This document shows, piece by piece, positions 53,301-62,800 of a stretch of 64,000 nt of DNA. How positions within the stretch are numbered: position 1 is the stretch's first letter; every line of letters begins with the position of its first letter. The stretch is taken from contig NZ_SNZC01000002.1 of assembly GCF_004363695.1 (NCBI RefSeq), forward strand, positions 712,787 through 776,786, read 5' to 3'. The stretch is from Flavobacterium cheniae (GTDB taxonomy: Bacteria; Bacteroidota; Bacteroidia; Flavobacteriales; Flavobacteriaceae). The notes beneath the pieces were generated by a model. The model was not told the DNA's origin, searched no databases, and saw only the letters and a program-made list of their open reading frames with translations. The translations under genes were made by a program, and so were the position numbers.

Positions 53301-55583
53301 GGAAGTTTAGCAGATCAAAATGACGTTTCAAGTGGTGTAAATAATAATGACTGTATTCATTTAGCTAAACTTGGAACTATAATAGATACTTGGGGAGTAT
53401 GTAATGGAACTAATTGGATAAATTCATTAGGTTTAGGTTCTGCTGGATATGACTTTAAACGTAAAGCTACAGCATCTCCACTTCCAAGTACAACGTTTGT
53501 TGCTACAGATTGGGATATTATCGATTTTAATGCTTGTAGTGATGATTATAGTTTAATTGATAGTTATGAAGGTATTAGAAATCCTCCTATTACTACTGTT
53601 CCAAATTATAATTTCAATTGTTCAACTAATAGTGTGGTATTAACTGTTACAGGAACAGAGGCAATTGCTGGTGGTTTAGGATTAACATATCAATGGTATG
53701 TTTCTGCTCCAGGTGCTCCAGGTTGGACAGCACTTACAAATGCGGGTGTTTATTCTGGAGTTACAAATTCAAGTTTAACTATTTCTAGTGTAGTTGGATT
53801 AGATGGATATCAATATTATTGTCAAGTAATGGAAGATGTTGCAACGTGTTTTGTGGCGTCTAATGCAACAATTATTGGTCTAGGAGGTTCTTTAACAACA
53901 TGGAATGGAACAACTTGGTCAAATGGTGCGCCAACAATTTCAACGTTTGCAACAATCAACGGAAATTACGACACCACAACTCATGGTGATTTTGAATGTT
54001 GTAGTTTGTTAGTAAATGCAACATTTACATTAAATATTCAAGCAGATGATTTTGTTTTAGTTCAGAATGATTTAACAAACAACGGTACTTTAAATGTTTT
54101 CAATAACGGTTCATTAGTACAAGTAAACGATTTAGGTGTTAACACTGGAAATATTTCTTACCAAAGAATAGCTTCGGTAAAACTTCAAGATTATGTGTAT
54201 TGGTCGTCACCAGTTAGTGGTTTTGATGTAAATAGTATCTCACCATTAACACCAGCATATTATCATTGGCAATGGAATCCAACTATTTTAAATCCAAATG
54301 GAGGAGAAGGAAATTGGGTAAATGCTTCAACAGCAATGTTGGGTGGAAAAGGTTATATTGTAAGAGCTCCAAACGGGTTTAGTAATACTGCAAATCAAAA
54401 CTGGACGGCTACTTTTAATAATGGCGTTCCAAATAATGGAGTTTATGCCCCTACAATTGCTAGAGGAAATAATTTAAATGCAGGAACTGCTGGTCCAAAT
54501 GGAGTGATGCGTTTAGCTACTGACGATAACTGGAATTTATTAGGAAATCCATATCCATCATCAATTAGCATTAATTCATTCTTAACCGCGAATACTGAAC
54601 TTGATGGTTTTATTAGACTTTGGACGCATGGTACATTACCTACCACAGCTATATCAGATCCTTTTTATAACAATTTCGTTTCAAATTATACGGCAGGTGA
54701 TTACATTGCATTAAATGGTTCAGGAGCTACAAGCGGACCTGGAGCACCTGGTGTTATTGGAGCTGGACAAGGTTTCTTTGTTTTAATGAATCCAGGAGCA
54801 GCAGCAACTTCAACAGCTTTGTTTAACAATGCAATGCGAAGTAAAAATTATTCGAACAGTCATTTTTATAGAAATGCAAATACTACAAATGCAGGCCCTA
54901 GTGATGATGTTGAACGTCATAGAATTTGGTTAGACTTAGTAAGTCCAACAAATGAAACGACTAGAACTTTAGTAGCTTATGTAGACGGCGCAACAGCAGG
55001 AAAAGACAGAATGTTTGATGCATTTACAGATTATAAATTAACTCAGAACTTCTATTCTTTAATTGATGATCAAGTTATGGCTATTCAAGGTAAAGGATTA
55101 CCATTTGAGCAAGAAGATAGAGTTCCTATGGGAGTTAAAATACCTTCAAATGGAATTTATAAAATTGCTATTGCTGCAGTAGATGGTTTATTCGAAAGAG
55201 GACAAAACATTTATTTAGAAGATAAAACTTTAGGTGTTATTCATGATTTAAGACAAAATCCGTATTCGTTTACTGGAACTTCTGGAATTCTTAATGATAG
55301 ATTTGTGTTACGTTACACTAACGAAACTTTGGGGAATGAAGATTTTGAAAATCTTGATAATTCTGTAATTGTAACTAGCGGAAATAATTTATCAATAACA
55401 TCCTTAAAGGAAACGATAAAAGATGTTAAGGTTTATGATGTTTTAGGCAGATTAATTGATAATAAGCAAAACGTAAATTCTTTAAATGTATCCTTGAATA
55501 ACATAATTAAAACAAACAGTGCTTTAATCATTTATGTTACTTTAGAAAGTGGAAAACAAGTGATTAGAAAAGTTTTACATTAA
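50301..55583 (+). CDS. Multidomain secreted protein with T9SS sorting tail
   Basis: A 1760-residue secreted protein. The signal peptide ends GWGQ. Residues about 20-235 form a beta-sandwich adhesion-like domain. Two ASPM/SPD-2/Hydin-type repeats occur at about 357-478 and 700-828 (both with ISGANA-DFTV and RTATISIANND). Between them are a putative Ig domain (about 480-570) and another jelly-roll region. An IPT/TIG domain (about 830-910) and a lamin-tail domain (starting near 921) follow. From about 1195 comes a module beginning TTWNGTTWSNG, and the last 75 residues are a type A T9SS sorting domain (VKVYDVLGRLI). It is likely surface-bound or released; ligand unknown. Confidence 0.85.
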   Translation: MKLKLFIVALFCSVLGWGQVNIVTSGNYTQDFNTLANTGTPTWVDNSTIASWYSQRTGTGTTYASNTGTTTAGNLYSFGAVAPSTERALGSIGSGNAAAGSFAHGLLLRNTSGTTVTNLSVAYTGEQWRRENVTAQTITFWYRISSSPITALTPNNNTGWTAVTVLNFISPQNSAAAGALDGNLAANRVVVPSTAIPSLSLASGDYIMLKWEDPDHTGSDHGLAIDDLNVSWTVPAGCSAPTTQASVFTSSSIAETTATTGWTRGNGDNVLVVARLGGAVNADPVSGTTYTANAAFGSGTQIGTGNFVVYNGTGNSVNLTALTAGTTYHFAVYEYNNTGNCYNLVELVGNFTTLIPEINLQGNTVSIVSGDATPALADHTDFGSVSTASGTIVRTFTIQNTGTAALSLTGVSPYVTISGANAADFTVTAIPSNSIAASGSTTFQVTFDPSADGLRTATISIANNDSNENPYTFAIQGNGISAPVITSSLTASGNETVAFSYAIVATNTPTSYNATSLPAGLAINTTTGVISGTPTTAGIYNVTISATNAAGSDTETLVITIGVAPCLVANFETGAPSGWTMSSITYLGQPCDGAQGMVFNGVGDAAITPAIAYPQTLVFSKRRSGDGTAWALTIQVSPTGAAPWTNVTTITSISTTCATETVDLSAYMGGTYHIRFIDARASGINERTIDNVMVFCGTPPAVEMLVSGNGNEIIDGDTTPAVTDDTDFGSTLVGNIVTKTFTIQNTGVDPLALTGASPFVNISGANAGDFTVSVVPSGTIAGSGSTTFQIDFQPTGLGLRTATISIANNDGDENPYNFSIQGNGITCTPTTSVSSISPLSGPVATLVTINGTGFTTATSVSFGALPATFTVVSNTLIQATVPANATSGNIVIQDAGGCNLSYSSFTVIVDDNTTCAPAAVGITELFISEVTDASTGSLSYIEVFNATSSTIDMTDYEIYIRNNGSGTGDDIPLTGLLAPGDSFTLATSIGGSSCAVPGGDGSLADQNDVSSGVNNNDCIHLAKLGTIIDTWGVCNGTNWINSLGLGSAGYDFKRKATASPLPSTTFVATDWDIIDFNACSDDYSLIDSYEGIRNPPITTVPNYNFNCSTNSVVLTVTGTEAIAGGLGLTYQWYVSAPGAPGWTALTNAGVYSGVTNSSLTISSVVGLDGYQYYCQVMEDVATCFVASNATIIGLGGSLTTWNGTTWSNGAPTISTFATINGNYDTTTHGDFECCSLLVNATFTLNIQADDFVLVQNDLTNNGTLNVFNNGSLVQVNDLGVNTGNISYQRIASVKLQDYVYWSSPVSGFDVNSISPLTPAYYHWQWNPTILNPNGGEGNWVNASTAMLGGKGYIVRAPNGFSNTANQNWTATFNNGVPNNGVYAPTIARGNNLNAGTAGPNGVMRLATDDNWNLLGNPYPSSISINSFLTANTELDGFIRLWTHGTLPTTAISDPFYNNFVSNYTAGDYIALNGSGATSGPGAPGVIGAGQGFFVLMNPGAAATSTALFNNAMRSKNYSNSHFYRNANTTNAGPSDDVERHRIWLDLVSPTNETTRTLVAYVDGATAGKDRMFDAFTDYKLTQNFYSLIDDQVMAIQGKGLPFEQEDRVPMGVKIPSNGIYKIAIAAVDGLFERGQNIYLEDKTLGVIHDLRQNPYSFTGTSGILNDRFVLRYTNETLGNEDFENLDNSVIVTSGNNLSITSLKETIKDVKVYDVLGRLIDNKQNVNSLNVSLNNIIKTNSALIIYVTLESGKQVIRKVLH

Positions 55584-55601
55584 TTACATGATATTTATTT
55601 T

Positions 55602-55633
55602 AAAACCAGCTATTTAATAGCTGGTTTTTTTTG
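55602..55633 (+). terminator. Intrinsic terminator after the first T9SS gene
   Basis: AAACCAGCTATT and AATAGCTGGTTT form a perfect stem (the innermost pairs open to form the loop), with a tail of eight T. Confidence 0.9.
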
Positions 55634-55664
55634 TTTTTATTAAGATATTTTGACATTTTTTTTA

Positions 55665-55672
55665 TAAGTTTG
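55665..55672 (+). promoter_or_regulatory. -7 box for the reprolysin-type protease gene
   Basis: TAAGTTTG (TAnnTTTG) lies 25 bases before the ATG at 55698. No -33 TTG at usual spacing. Confidence 0.5.
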
Positions 55673-55697
55673 CTTCCTAACCCCAAATCGCAATGTT

Positions 55698-58600
55698 ATG
55701 AAAAAAATAGTACTATTTTTTTTATTATTTTTCTTTGCCTTAAATTCTTCAGCTCAGAAGAATTTGGCATGGTCTGAAGTTAATAATTCTATTGAGTTTA
55801 CTCAAGGAAAACTTAGAAAAGAAGTTTTACCTACACAGTATAAACTTTTTAGTTTTGATTACGAAAAATTCAAATCACAACTTGTTAATGTTCCTGTAAG
55901 GGGAGAGTTTACAGGTGTTTCAAATGTAATTGTCTCTTTTCCTATGCCAAATGGAAAAGTAGAAGACTTTAGAATTACTGAAGCATCTACATTTGAAGAA
56001 ACTTTACAAAATCAATTTCCTGAAATCCGATCTTTTGCGGGTCAAGGAGTTAACAATCCATCTAATGTAATTCGTTTTAGTGTTTCTCCTTATAATGGAG
56101 TAAGTGCTTTAATTCGTTCAGGCTCAGAAGGTTCAACTTATATTATAGATCCAATTTCAATGGATTATAAAACAATGATTGTTTTCGATAGAGTTCATGC
56201 CAAAAAAGAATCTGATTTCATATGTACAACAGAGGATGCTGTGCAACAGTTTGGACAAGTTTTAAATAGAGAAGCGGATCAAAACGTTATTTTAAATAAT
56301 GCCGATGATGGTATTTTAAGAACATTTAGAATGGCTCAATCATGTACGGCTGAATATTCAAACTATTTTGGTGCTACGAGTGCGGCTCAGGTAAATTTAG
56401 TTTTAGCTGCTTACAATAGAACTTACACAAGAGTAAATGCTGTATTTGAAATGGATTTTAATGCAACAATGATTTTAATTGCAACTACTGTAAATGTCAT
56501 TTATTATAATCCTGCAACAGACCCATATTCAGATGCCGCTAATTTAGGTAATTGGAATAATGAATTAGGAGCAACTTTACAGTCGGTTATTGGGAATGCA
56601 AATTACGATATTGGTCATCTTTTTGGTGCCGATGGAGGTGGTGGAAATGCTGGTTGTATTGGATGTGTATGTTCTACAGATAATGCAAAGGGTAGAGGTT
56701 ATACTTCCCCTTCAGATGGTAGACCAGAAGGAGATTTTTTTGATATAGATTATGTAGCTCATGAAATTGGGCATCAATTAGGTGGAAATCACACTTTTTC
56801 TCATAGTGCAGAAAATAATGCGGTGAATATGGAGCCAGGTTCTGGAGTAACCATTATGGGTTATGCTGGAATTACTGGAGCTACAGATGTTGCAGCGCAT
56901 TCAATTCCTATTTTTCATGCAGGTTCTATTCAGCAAATTACAAATAATATAAAAGGTAAGACTTGTCCTGTATTAATTAATACAGGTAACGCTGTGCCAG
57001 TTCCTTCTGCGCCAGCTACAAAAACATTGCCAATTGGAACGGCATTTAAATTAACAGGAACCGCAACAGATGCGAATGCTGGAGATGTTTTGTCATATTG
57101 TTGGGAACAGGTTAACGATGCAACAACTGTTGGAGCGGCAGCATCTTATCCTTCAGGAACAAAAACTGATGGTGCCAATTTTCGTTCTTTTATGCCAAAA
57201 AATAATGGAACAAGGTATTTCCCAAGATTAGAAGATCATGTGGCAAATGGAGTTGCTGGAAATCAATGGGAAATTATCCCAACAATTAACAGAACATTGA
57301 ATTTTAGAATGACTGTTAGAGATAATAATCCAGGCGCAGGTAATAATGAAAGTGCTAACACGGCAGTTACTTTTGATAGCACAAGAGGACCATTTCTTGT
57401 TACTTCACAAAACACGGCTGGAATAAGTTACACACAAGGTTCTACTCAAACAGTTACTTGGTCAGTTAATGCTACCAATACTATGACAGGGGCAGCAAAT
57501 GTGAACATTAGACTTTCTACTGATGGAGGTCAAACATATCCTGTAGTTTTAGTTGCTAATACTGCCAATGATGGAACACAAACCGTTACTATCCCAAATG
57601 TTTCTGCACCTTTTTGTAGAATTTTGATTGAACCAACAGCAAATGATTTTTATGCAATTAATACGCAAAATTTTGCTATTGGTTATACAGTAAATGATGT
57701 TTGTAATACCTACACAAGAACGTTAACAACAGGAAATGTTATTACGGATCAAACACCTCTTGCATATCAAAATTTTGCATTGAATATTCCAGATAATGTT
57801 GTGATTACAGACGTTAACGTAACTACGAATGTAACTCATTCAAGAAGAAACCAGTTATATGCAGCAATTAATAGTCCAGCAGGAACTTTTGTTCAATTGT
57901 TTACTGATGGAGGTTGTTCTAATGCTGTTTCTGACTTAATTGGAACATGGGATAGTCAATCTGGAACAGCGGCTGCTTGTGGTGCAGATAATAATTTTGG
58001 AACCATGAGACCAACAGGTGATTTAAATGTATTAAATGGTCAAAGTTCGCTAGGGAATTGGATTTTTAGAGTTGCAGATGTAACTGCAGATGCAAGAGAT
58101 GGTGTGCTTAATAGTTTTTCAATTCAAATTTGTTATAAAGAAATTGTTGAATCTCCAAATGCATGTGGGGTAATTACCACAACTTGGAATGGAACTACTT
58201 GGTCAAACGGAACACCATTAAAAAATGTGGTTGCTATATTTAACGGAAATTATTCGTCAACTGCTGACTTAGAAGCTTGTTCAGTTATTGTTAATAGTGG
58301 ATTTAATGTGGTTTTCAATCCAGGACATACCTTAATTGTTGGTAATGAAGTTACGGTAAACGGAACAGGGACATTAACCATCGAAAACAATTCGGCTTTA
58401 CGTCAAATTAACGAACAAGCTATAAATGTAGGAAATATTCTAGTTAAGAGAAGTTCAACCCCAATGATTCGTCAAGATTATACTGCTTGGTCATCACCAG
58501 TTGTTGGACAACAATTATTAGCATTCTCTCCTAATACAGTCGCTACTCGTTTTTATGAATACCTATATACAGGGACTACTACCCCAACTGCTTATCAGTC

Positions 58601-59750
58601 AGTAACACCAACAAATAATTTTACTTCAGGTAAAGGATATATGATTCGTGTTGATAACAATTGGTCTTCAATTACTCCAGCTGCTTATAACGGACAATTT
58701 GCAGGAGTTCCTTTTAATGGAGATTTATCAGTTAACTTAGGTATTGGATATAACTTAATTGGTAATCCTTATGCTTCACCAATTAATGCTGATAAATTCT
58801 TAAGTGATAATGAAACAACAGTTGGAGCTCTATATTTTTGGACACATACTGTAGCAGCAAGTGGAGGAGTTTATCCGGTTAATAATTATGCAAGTTATAC
58901 AACTTTAGGAGGGACAGCAGCAGCAGCAGGTGGACCAATGCCTAATGGAACCATTCAAACAGGTCAAGGTTTTTATGTGAAAGCATATGATTTTGGTTCA
59001 GCCATTTTCTCAAATTTCCAACGAGTTAATGCTTCTGTTTCTACACAGTTTTACAGAAATTCAAATGCGACAACTTCTGTGACAGAAAAACATAGAATTT
59101 GGTTAAACTTAAATGATGCTAATGTTTCTTACAATCAAACTTTAGTCGGATATACAGATGGAGCGACTTCAGGATTTGACAACGCAATAGATGGAAGAAT
59201 TTTAGATGATTCTAAACCGATGTTATACTCTGTTTTAAATGCTGATAAATTAGTAATTCAAGGAAAAGGATTGCCTTTTACAGATGAGGATATTGTACCT
59301 TTAGGATTAAAGGTTCTAGTGCCAGGAAACTATACTATTTCGTTAGAAAATGTTGATGGATTGTTTGTTAATCAGGATGTTTTTGTAAAAGATACGGATA
59401 CAAATGTTATCCACAATATCAAACAAGGTCCTTATTCATTTACATCACAAGAAGGAACATTTGAAAATCGTTTTGAATTGGTTTACAAAAACACAACTTT
59501 GGGAGGAGAAGATTTTGTTGATGAAAATGCATTAACAGTGTACACTTCAAACAATGGAATTGTTTTAAATTCTTCAGCGTTAATTTCAGAAGTAGTTGTT
59601 TTTGATGTTTTAGGAAGAAAATTACACCAACAAACAGTTACTAATCAAGAAGAAGTTGTTGTTTCTAAAATAGTAAAATCAAACCAAGCTTTATTAGTGA
59701 AAACAACATTGTCAAACGGTCAAGTAATTACTAAGAAAGTAATTTATTAA
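55698..59750 (+). CDS. Secreted reprolysin-type (M12-like) metalloprotease with P domain and T9SS tail
   Basis: A 1350-residue secreted protease. The signal peptide ends NSSAQ, and a propeptide-like region follows. The catalytic zinc site HEIGHQLGGNH spans residues 355-365, with a downstream Met in GSGVTIMGYAG, the metzincin pattern. Residues about 670-815 form a proprotein-convertase P domain (FALNIPDNVVITDVNV to SFSIQICYKE). From about 830 there is the shared module starting TTWNGTTWSNG, and the last 75 or so residues are a T9SS type A sorting domain (VVVFDVLGRKLHQQ). The 3' 620 bases are nearly identical to the next gene. Confidence 0.88.
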   Translation: MKKIVLFFLLFFFALNSSAQKNLAWSEVNNSIEFTQGKLRKEVLPTQYKLFSFDYEKFKSQLVNVPVRGEFTGVSNVIVSFPMPNGKVEDFRITEASTFEETLQNQFPEIRSFAGQGVNNPSNVIRFSVSPYNGVSALIRSGSEGSTYIIDPISMDYKTMIVFDRVHAKKESDFICTTEDAVQQFGQVLNREADQNVILNNADDGILRTFRMAQSCTAEYSNYFGATSAAQVNLVLAAYNRTYTRVNAVFEMDFNATMILIATTVNVIYYNPATDPYSDAANLGNWNNELGATLQSVIGNANYDIGHLFGADGGGGNAGCIGCVCSTDNAKGRGYTSPSDGRPEGDFFDIDYVAHEIGHQLGGNHTFSHSAENNAVNMEPGSGVTIMGYAGITGATDVAAHSIPIFHAGSIQQITNNIKGKTCPVLINTGNAVPVPSAPATKTLPIGTAFKLTGTATDANAGDVLSYCWEQVNDATTVGAAASYPSGTKTDGANFRSFMPKNNGTRYFPRLEDHVANGVAGNQWEIIPTINRTLNFRMTVRDNNPGAGNNESANTAVTFDSTRGPFLVTSQNTAGISYTQGSTQTVTWSVNATNTMTGAANVNIRLSTDGGQTYPVVLVANTANDGTQTVTIPNVSAPFCRILIEPTANDFYAINTQNFAIGYTVNDVCNTYTRTLTTGNVITDQTPLAYQNFALNIPDNVVITDVNVTTNVTHSRRNQLYAAINSPAGTFVQLFTDGGCSNAVSDLIGTWDSQSGTAAACGADNNFGTMRPTGDLNVLNGQSSLGNWIFRVADVTADARDGVLNSFSIQICYKEIVESPNACGVITTTWNGTTWSNGTPLKNVVAIFNGNYSSTADLEACSVIVNSGFNVVFNPGHTLIVGNEVTVNGTGTLTIENNSALRQINEQAINVGNILVKRSSTPMIRQDYTAWSSPVVGQQLLAFSPNTVATRFYEYLYTGTTTPTAYQSVTPTNNFTSGKGYMIRVDNNWSSITPAAYNGQFAGVPFNGDLSVNLGIGYNLIGNPYASPINADKFLSDNETTVGALYFWTHTVAASGGVYPVNNYASYTTLGGTAAAAGGPMPNGTIQTGQGFYVKAYDFGSAIFSNFQRVNASVSTQFYRNSNATTSVTEKHRIWLNLNDANVSYNQTLVGYTDGATSGFDNAIDGRILDDSKPMLYSVLNADKLVIQGKGLPFTDEDIVPLGLKVLVPGNYTISLENVDGLFVNQDVFVKDTDTNVIHNIKQGPYSFTSQEGTFENRFELVYKNTTLGGEDFVDENALTVYTSNNGIVLNSSALISEVVVFDVLGRKLHQQTVTNQEEVVVSKIVKSNQALLVKTTLSNGQVITKKVIY
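59028..59650 (+). repeat. Near-identical 3' segment, copy in the reprolysin-type gene
   Basis: This 623-base segment matches 63377-63999 with six substitutions, all in third codon positions and all silent. Similarity falls sharply just before base 59028. It covers the end of the shared module and most of the T9SS sorting domain. Confidence 0.92.
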
Positions 59751-59768
59751 TAAAAATAATATTTTTTG

Positions 59769-59797
59769 AAAAGCTCGGTATTTACCGAGCTTTTTTT
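59769..59797 (+). terminator. Intrinsic terminator after the reprolysin-type gene
   Basis: AAAAGCTCGGTA and TACCGAGCTTTT form a strong stem around a very short T loop, with a seven-T tail. Confidence 0.92.
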
Positions 59798-59838
59798 GTT
59801 AAATTCTATTAATAATTGTTAAATATCAAAATCTTTAT

Positions 59839-59846
59839 TATGTTTG
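59839..59846 (+). promoter_or_regulatory. -7 box for the M43 protease gene
   Basis: TATGTTTG (TAnnTTTG) lies 26 bases before the ATG at 59873. The preceding gene has its own terminator, so separate transcription is likely. Confidence 0.5.
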
Positions 59847-59872
59847 TTATTAATTCCCCAAATTAAAAAATA

Positions 59873-62800
59873 ATGAAAAAGACCTACTTATTCATTGTAG
59901 TGTTTATGCTTGTGTGTTTTCAAGTTATAAACGCTCAATCTAAAAGAATAATTGAAAAAAATAATTCAAATTCTTTAATCAGTAATTCAAATTCTCGAGA
60001 AAATTCTCTAGATTCTAATTTTTCTGAATCGGTCAATAGAGCCAGACAATTTTCACCAAATGGCATTGTAAGATGTGCTACTAGTGAATACACAAAACAA
60101 AAACAAAAAGCTGGATTAGCTCCATCTGATGAAGATTTTGAAAGATGGTTGGCGCCTAGAATTCAGGAAATAAAAAGATTAAGAACTTTAGGAAGATTGC
60201 CTTCAGTGATTACTATTCCTGTTGTAGTTCATGTTATTCATAACGGAGATGCAATTGGCTCCAATGAAAACATTGCAGATGGTCAAGTATTGTCTCAAAT
60301 TACGGTATTTAATCAAGATTTTAGAAGAATGGTGGGAACTCCAGGATATAATACAAATCCTGTAGGTGCCGATACAACTATTGAATTTTGTATGGCTCAA
60401 ATAGATCCAAATGGTAATCCTACAAACGGAATTGATAGGAGAAATCTTGGTATTGTTAGTTTTGATAATGCTGCTGTAGAAACGGCAAAAGCAAATACAA
60501 TTTGGGATCCTACCAAATACTTAAATATGTGGACTTTTAGTTTTGGTGGTGATTTAGCAGGTGTATTAGGATATGCGCAATTTCCAACAGGCTCAGGTTT
60601 AGAAGGAATGCCAGCCGCTGATTGTATAGCTGGAGAGGCTTCTACTGATGGAGTAGTTTGTAGTTTTAATACTTGGGGTTCAAGAACAATTTTTCCAACG
60701 GGTAACTATGGAGGAACTCAATACGATAAAGGAAGAACGATGACTCATGAGGTAGGACATATGTTTGGATTACGTCATATTTGGGGTGACGGAGGTTGTG
60801 GTGTAGATGATTTTTGTAATGATACTCCTTTATCAGATGCCGCAAATTTTGGATGTCCAACGACAAATAGTTGTGTAGACTCTCCTGTTGATTATAATGA
60901 TCAGGTTCAAAATTATATGGATTATAGTGATGATGCTTGTATGAATATTTTTACTCAAGATCAGAAAGATAGAATTTTGGCAGTACTTGTAAATTCTCCA
61001 AGAAGAGATGATTTGTTAACTTCTACAGTTTGTAACCCAGTCTCAGTTCCTTATATTCAGTTTAAAAGACAAGTTTGTGAACAAAGAGTTGCAAAATCTA
61101 TAATCGAAGGAAATGGTTGTGGTTATACAGAGTTTACAGTGCCTGTAAATATAGATAAAGCTGCTTCAGCTAATGCGGTTGTAAGCTTCTTCATAGATGC
61201 TTCATCACAAGCAAATGCTACAGATATTCAAATAATGACACCAACGGTTACTTTTAACTCAGGTTCTACAGCAGATCAAAATTTAGTGTTTAGAATTTTT
61301 AATGATGGAGTACAAGAAATAGACGAAGAATTAGTTATTTCTTTTACGGTTAATGCTAATGGTGGAAATGCTGTTATGAATACAGAAGGAAATCTTTTTT
61401 CATTAACTATCATAAATGATGATGTGGCTCCAACATTAGTTGAAACATTAAATCTAATTGACGAAGATTTTGAAGATCCTGCGGGATGGTTGTTGTTAGA
61501 TACCGATGGTGATGGTAGAAATTGGGGGTTGGTTAATGCCGATGGAATCGGAACAGCTCCAAATACAATATCAGGTACTTGTGCTTTTTCTGAGAAAAGA
61601 CTGTCTTATTTAAGTGGAAGTGCGACTAATGCAAATCCAAACAATTATTTTATAAGTCCTCAAGTGACTATTCCTTCAAATGCATCATCAGTTTCTTTTT
61701 CTTATATAGTAGCAGGTTATGATAATACTGCTCAAACTAGAAATGCAGGAAATTATAGTGTTTATTTTACAACAAGTATTGCCAATGAAGCCGCAATTTT
61801 AGCAGGAACTGTTATTCAAGCAAATGCTGTGGTTAATGAGAATACATCACAATTAAGAACTTATAATTTGTTAGCTTTAGCTGGTCAAACAGGGTATATT
61901 GTGTTTAGACATAATAATACAGGTACAACAAATGTGGGATTACTTTTGTTAGATACTGTTCTTTTACAAGCAGTAGCTACTAAAAATGTTCAAACAGAAG
62001 TTAATAACCCAACGCGCTATCAAGCTACATTCCCATCATCAGGTACAATCTATACATCTGATACTACTTCTGGAAGAGTAATGGCAAATATAACTAGCGC
62101 TGCAAGTTTTAATTATGGATGTACCACAGTGGAGGTTAATAGAAGTCAAGTTTCTGTAGGTGCTCCAACAGCTAATTTTATAGATACGACAGCTCCAAAT
62201 AGAGTTCTGTCAAAAACTTTTTACGTTAATCCAGCTAATGATAATGCATCGGGTAATTTTACAATTAAATTGTATTTTACAGAAGCAGAAGTAGCTGCAT
62301 GGGAAGCCGCAACAGGTAAATCAAGAACTAGTTTAAGAATTATTAAAGTGGTTGATAATAGTATTAGTTCCGTAAATTCAGCTAACTATGAGAGTTTTAC
62401 CATTTCTGAAGTTCCAGCTACAATAGGTACTTTTGGTACAAATGTTACGTTTGAAGCTACTTTCAATTCTAATTTAAGAGGTGGTTATGCTGTTGGTCCT
62501 GCAACGGGACTTATTTGTGGAGATTTCACAACTACATGGAACGGAACTGCTTGGAGTAGTGGTGTGCCAACAAAATTACACGCCGTGACAATCAGTGGTA
62601 ATTATTCTTCTTCATCTAATGTGGAAGCTTGTTCGGTAACAATTTCAAGTGGAGCAAATGTTGTTTTTAACCCTAATCATACTTTAATTGTTGGAGGAAA
62701 TGTTGTAGTAAATGCAGGAGGAAGCTTAACAGTTGAAAATAATGCAGCTCTTAGACAATTAAATGATACAGCTGTAAACACAGGATTAATAACAGTTAAG

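Noticed and set aside
60203..60866. Two short minus-strand open frames
   Set aside because: They are shadows of the M43 protease gene, which is continuously open on the plus strand from 59873 to the right edge.
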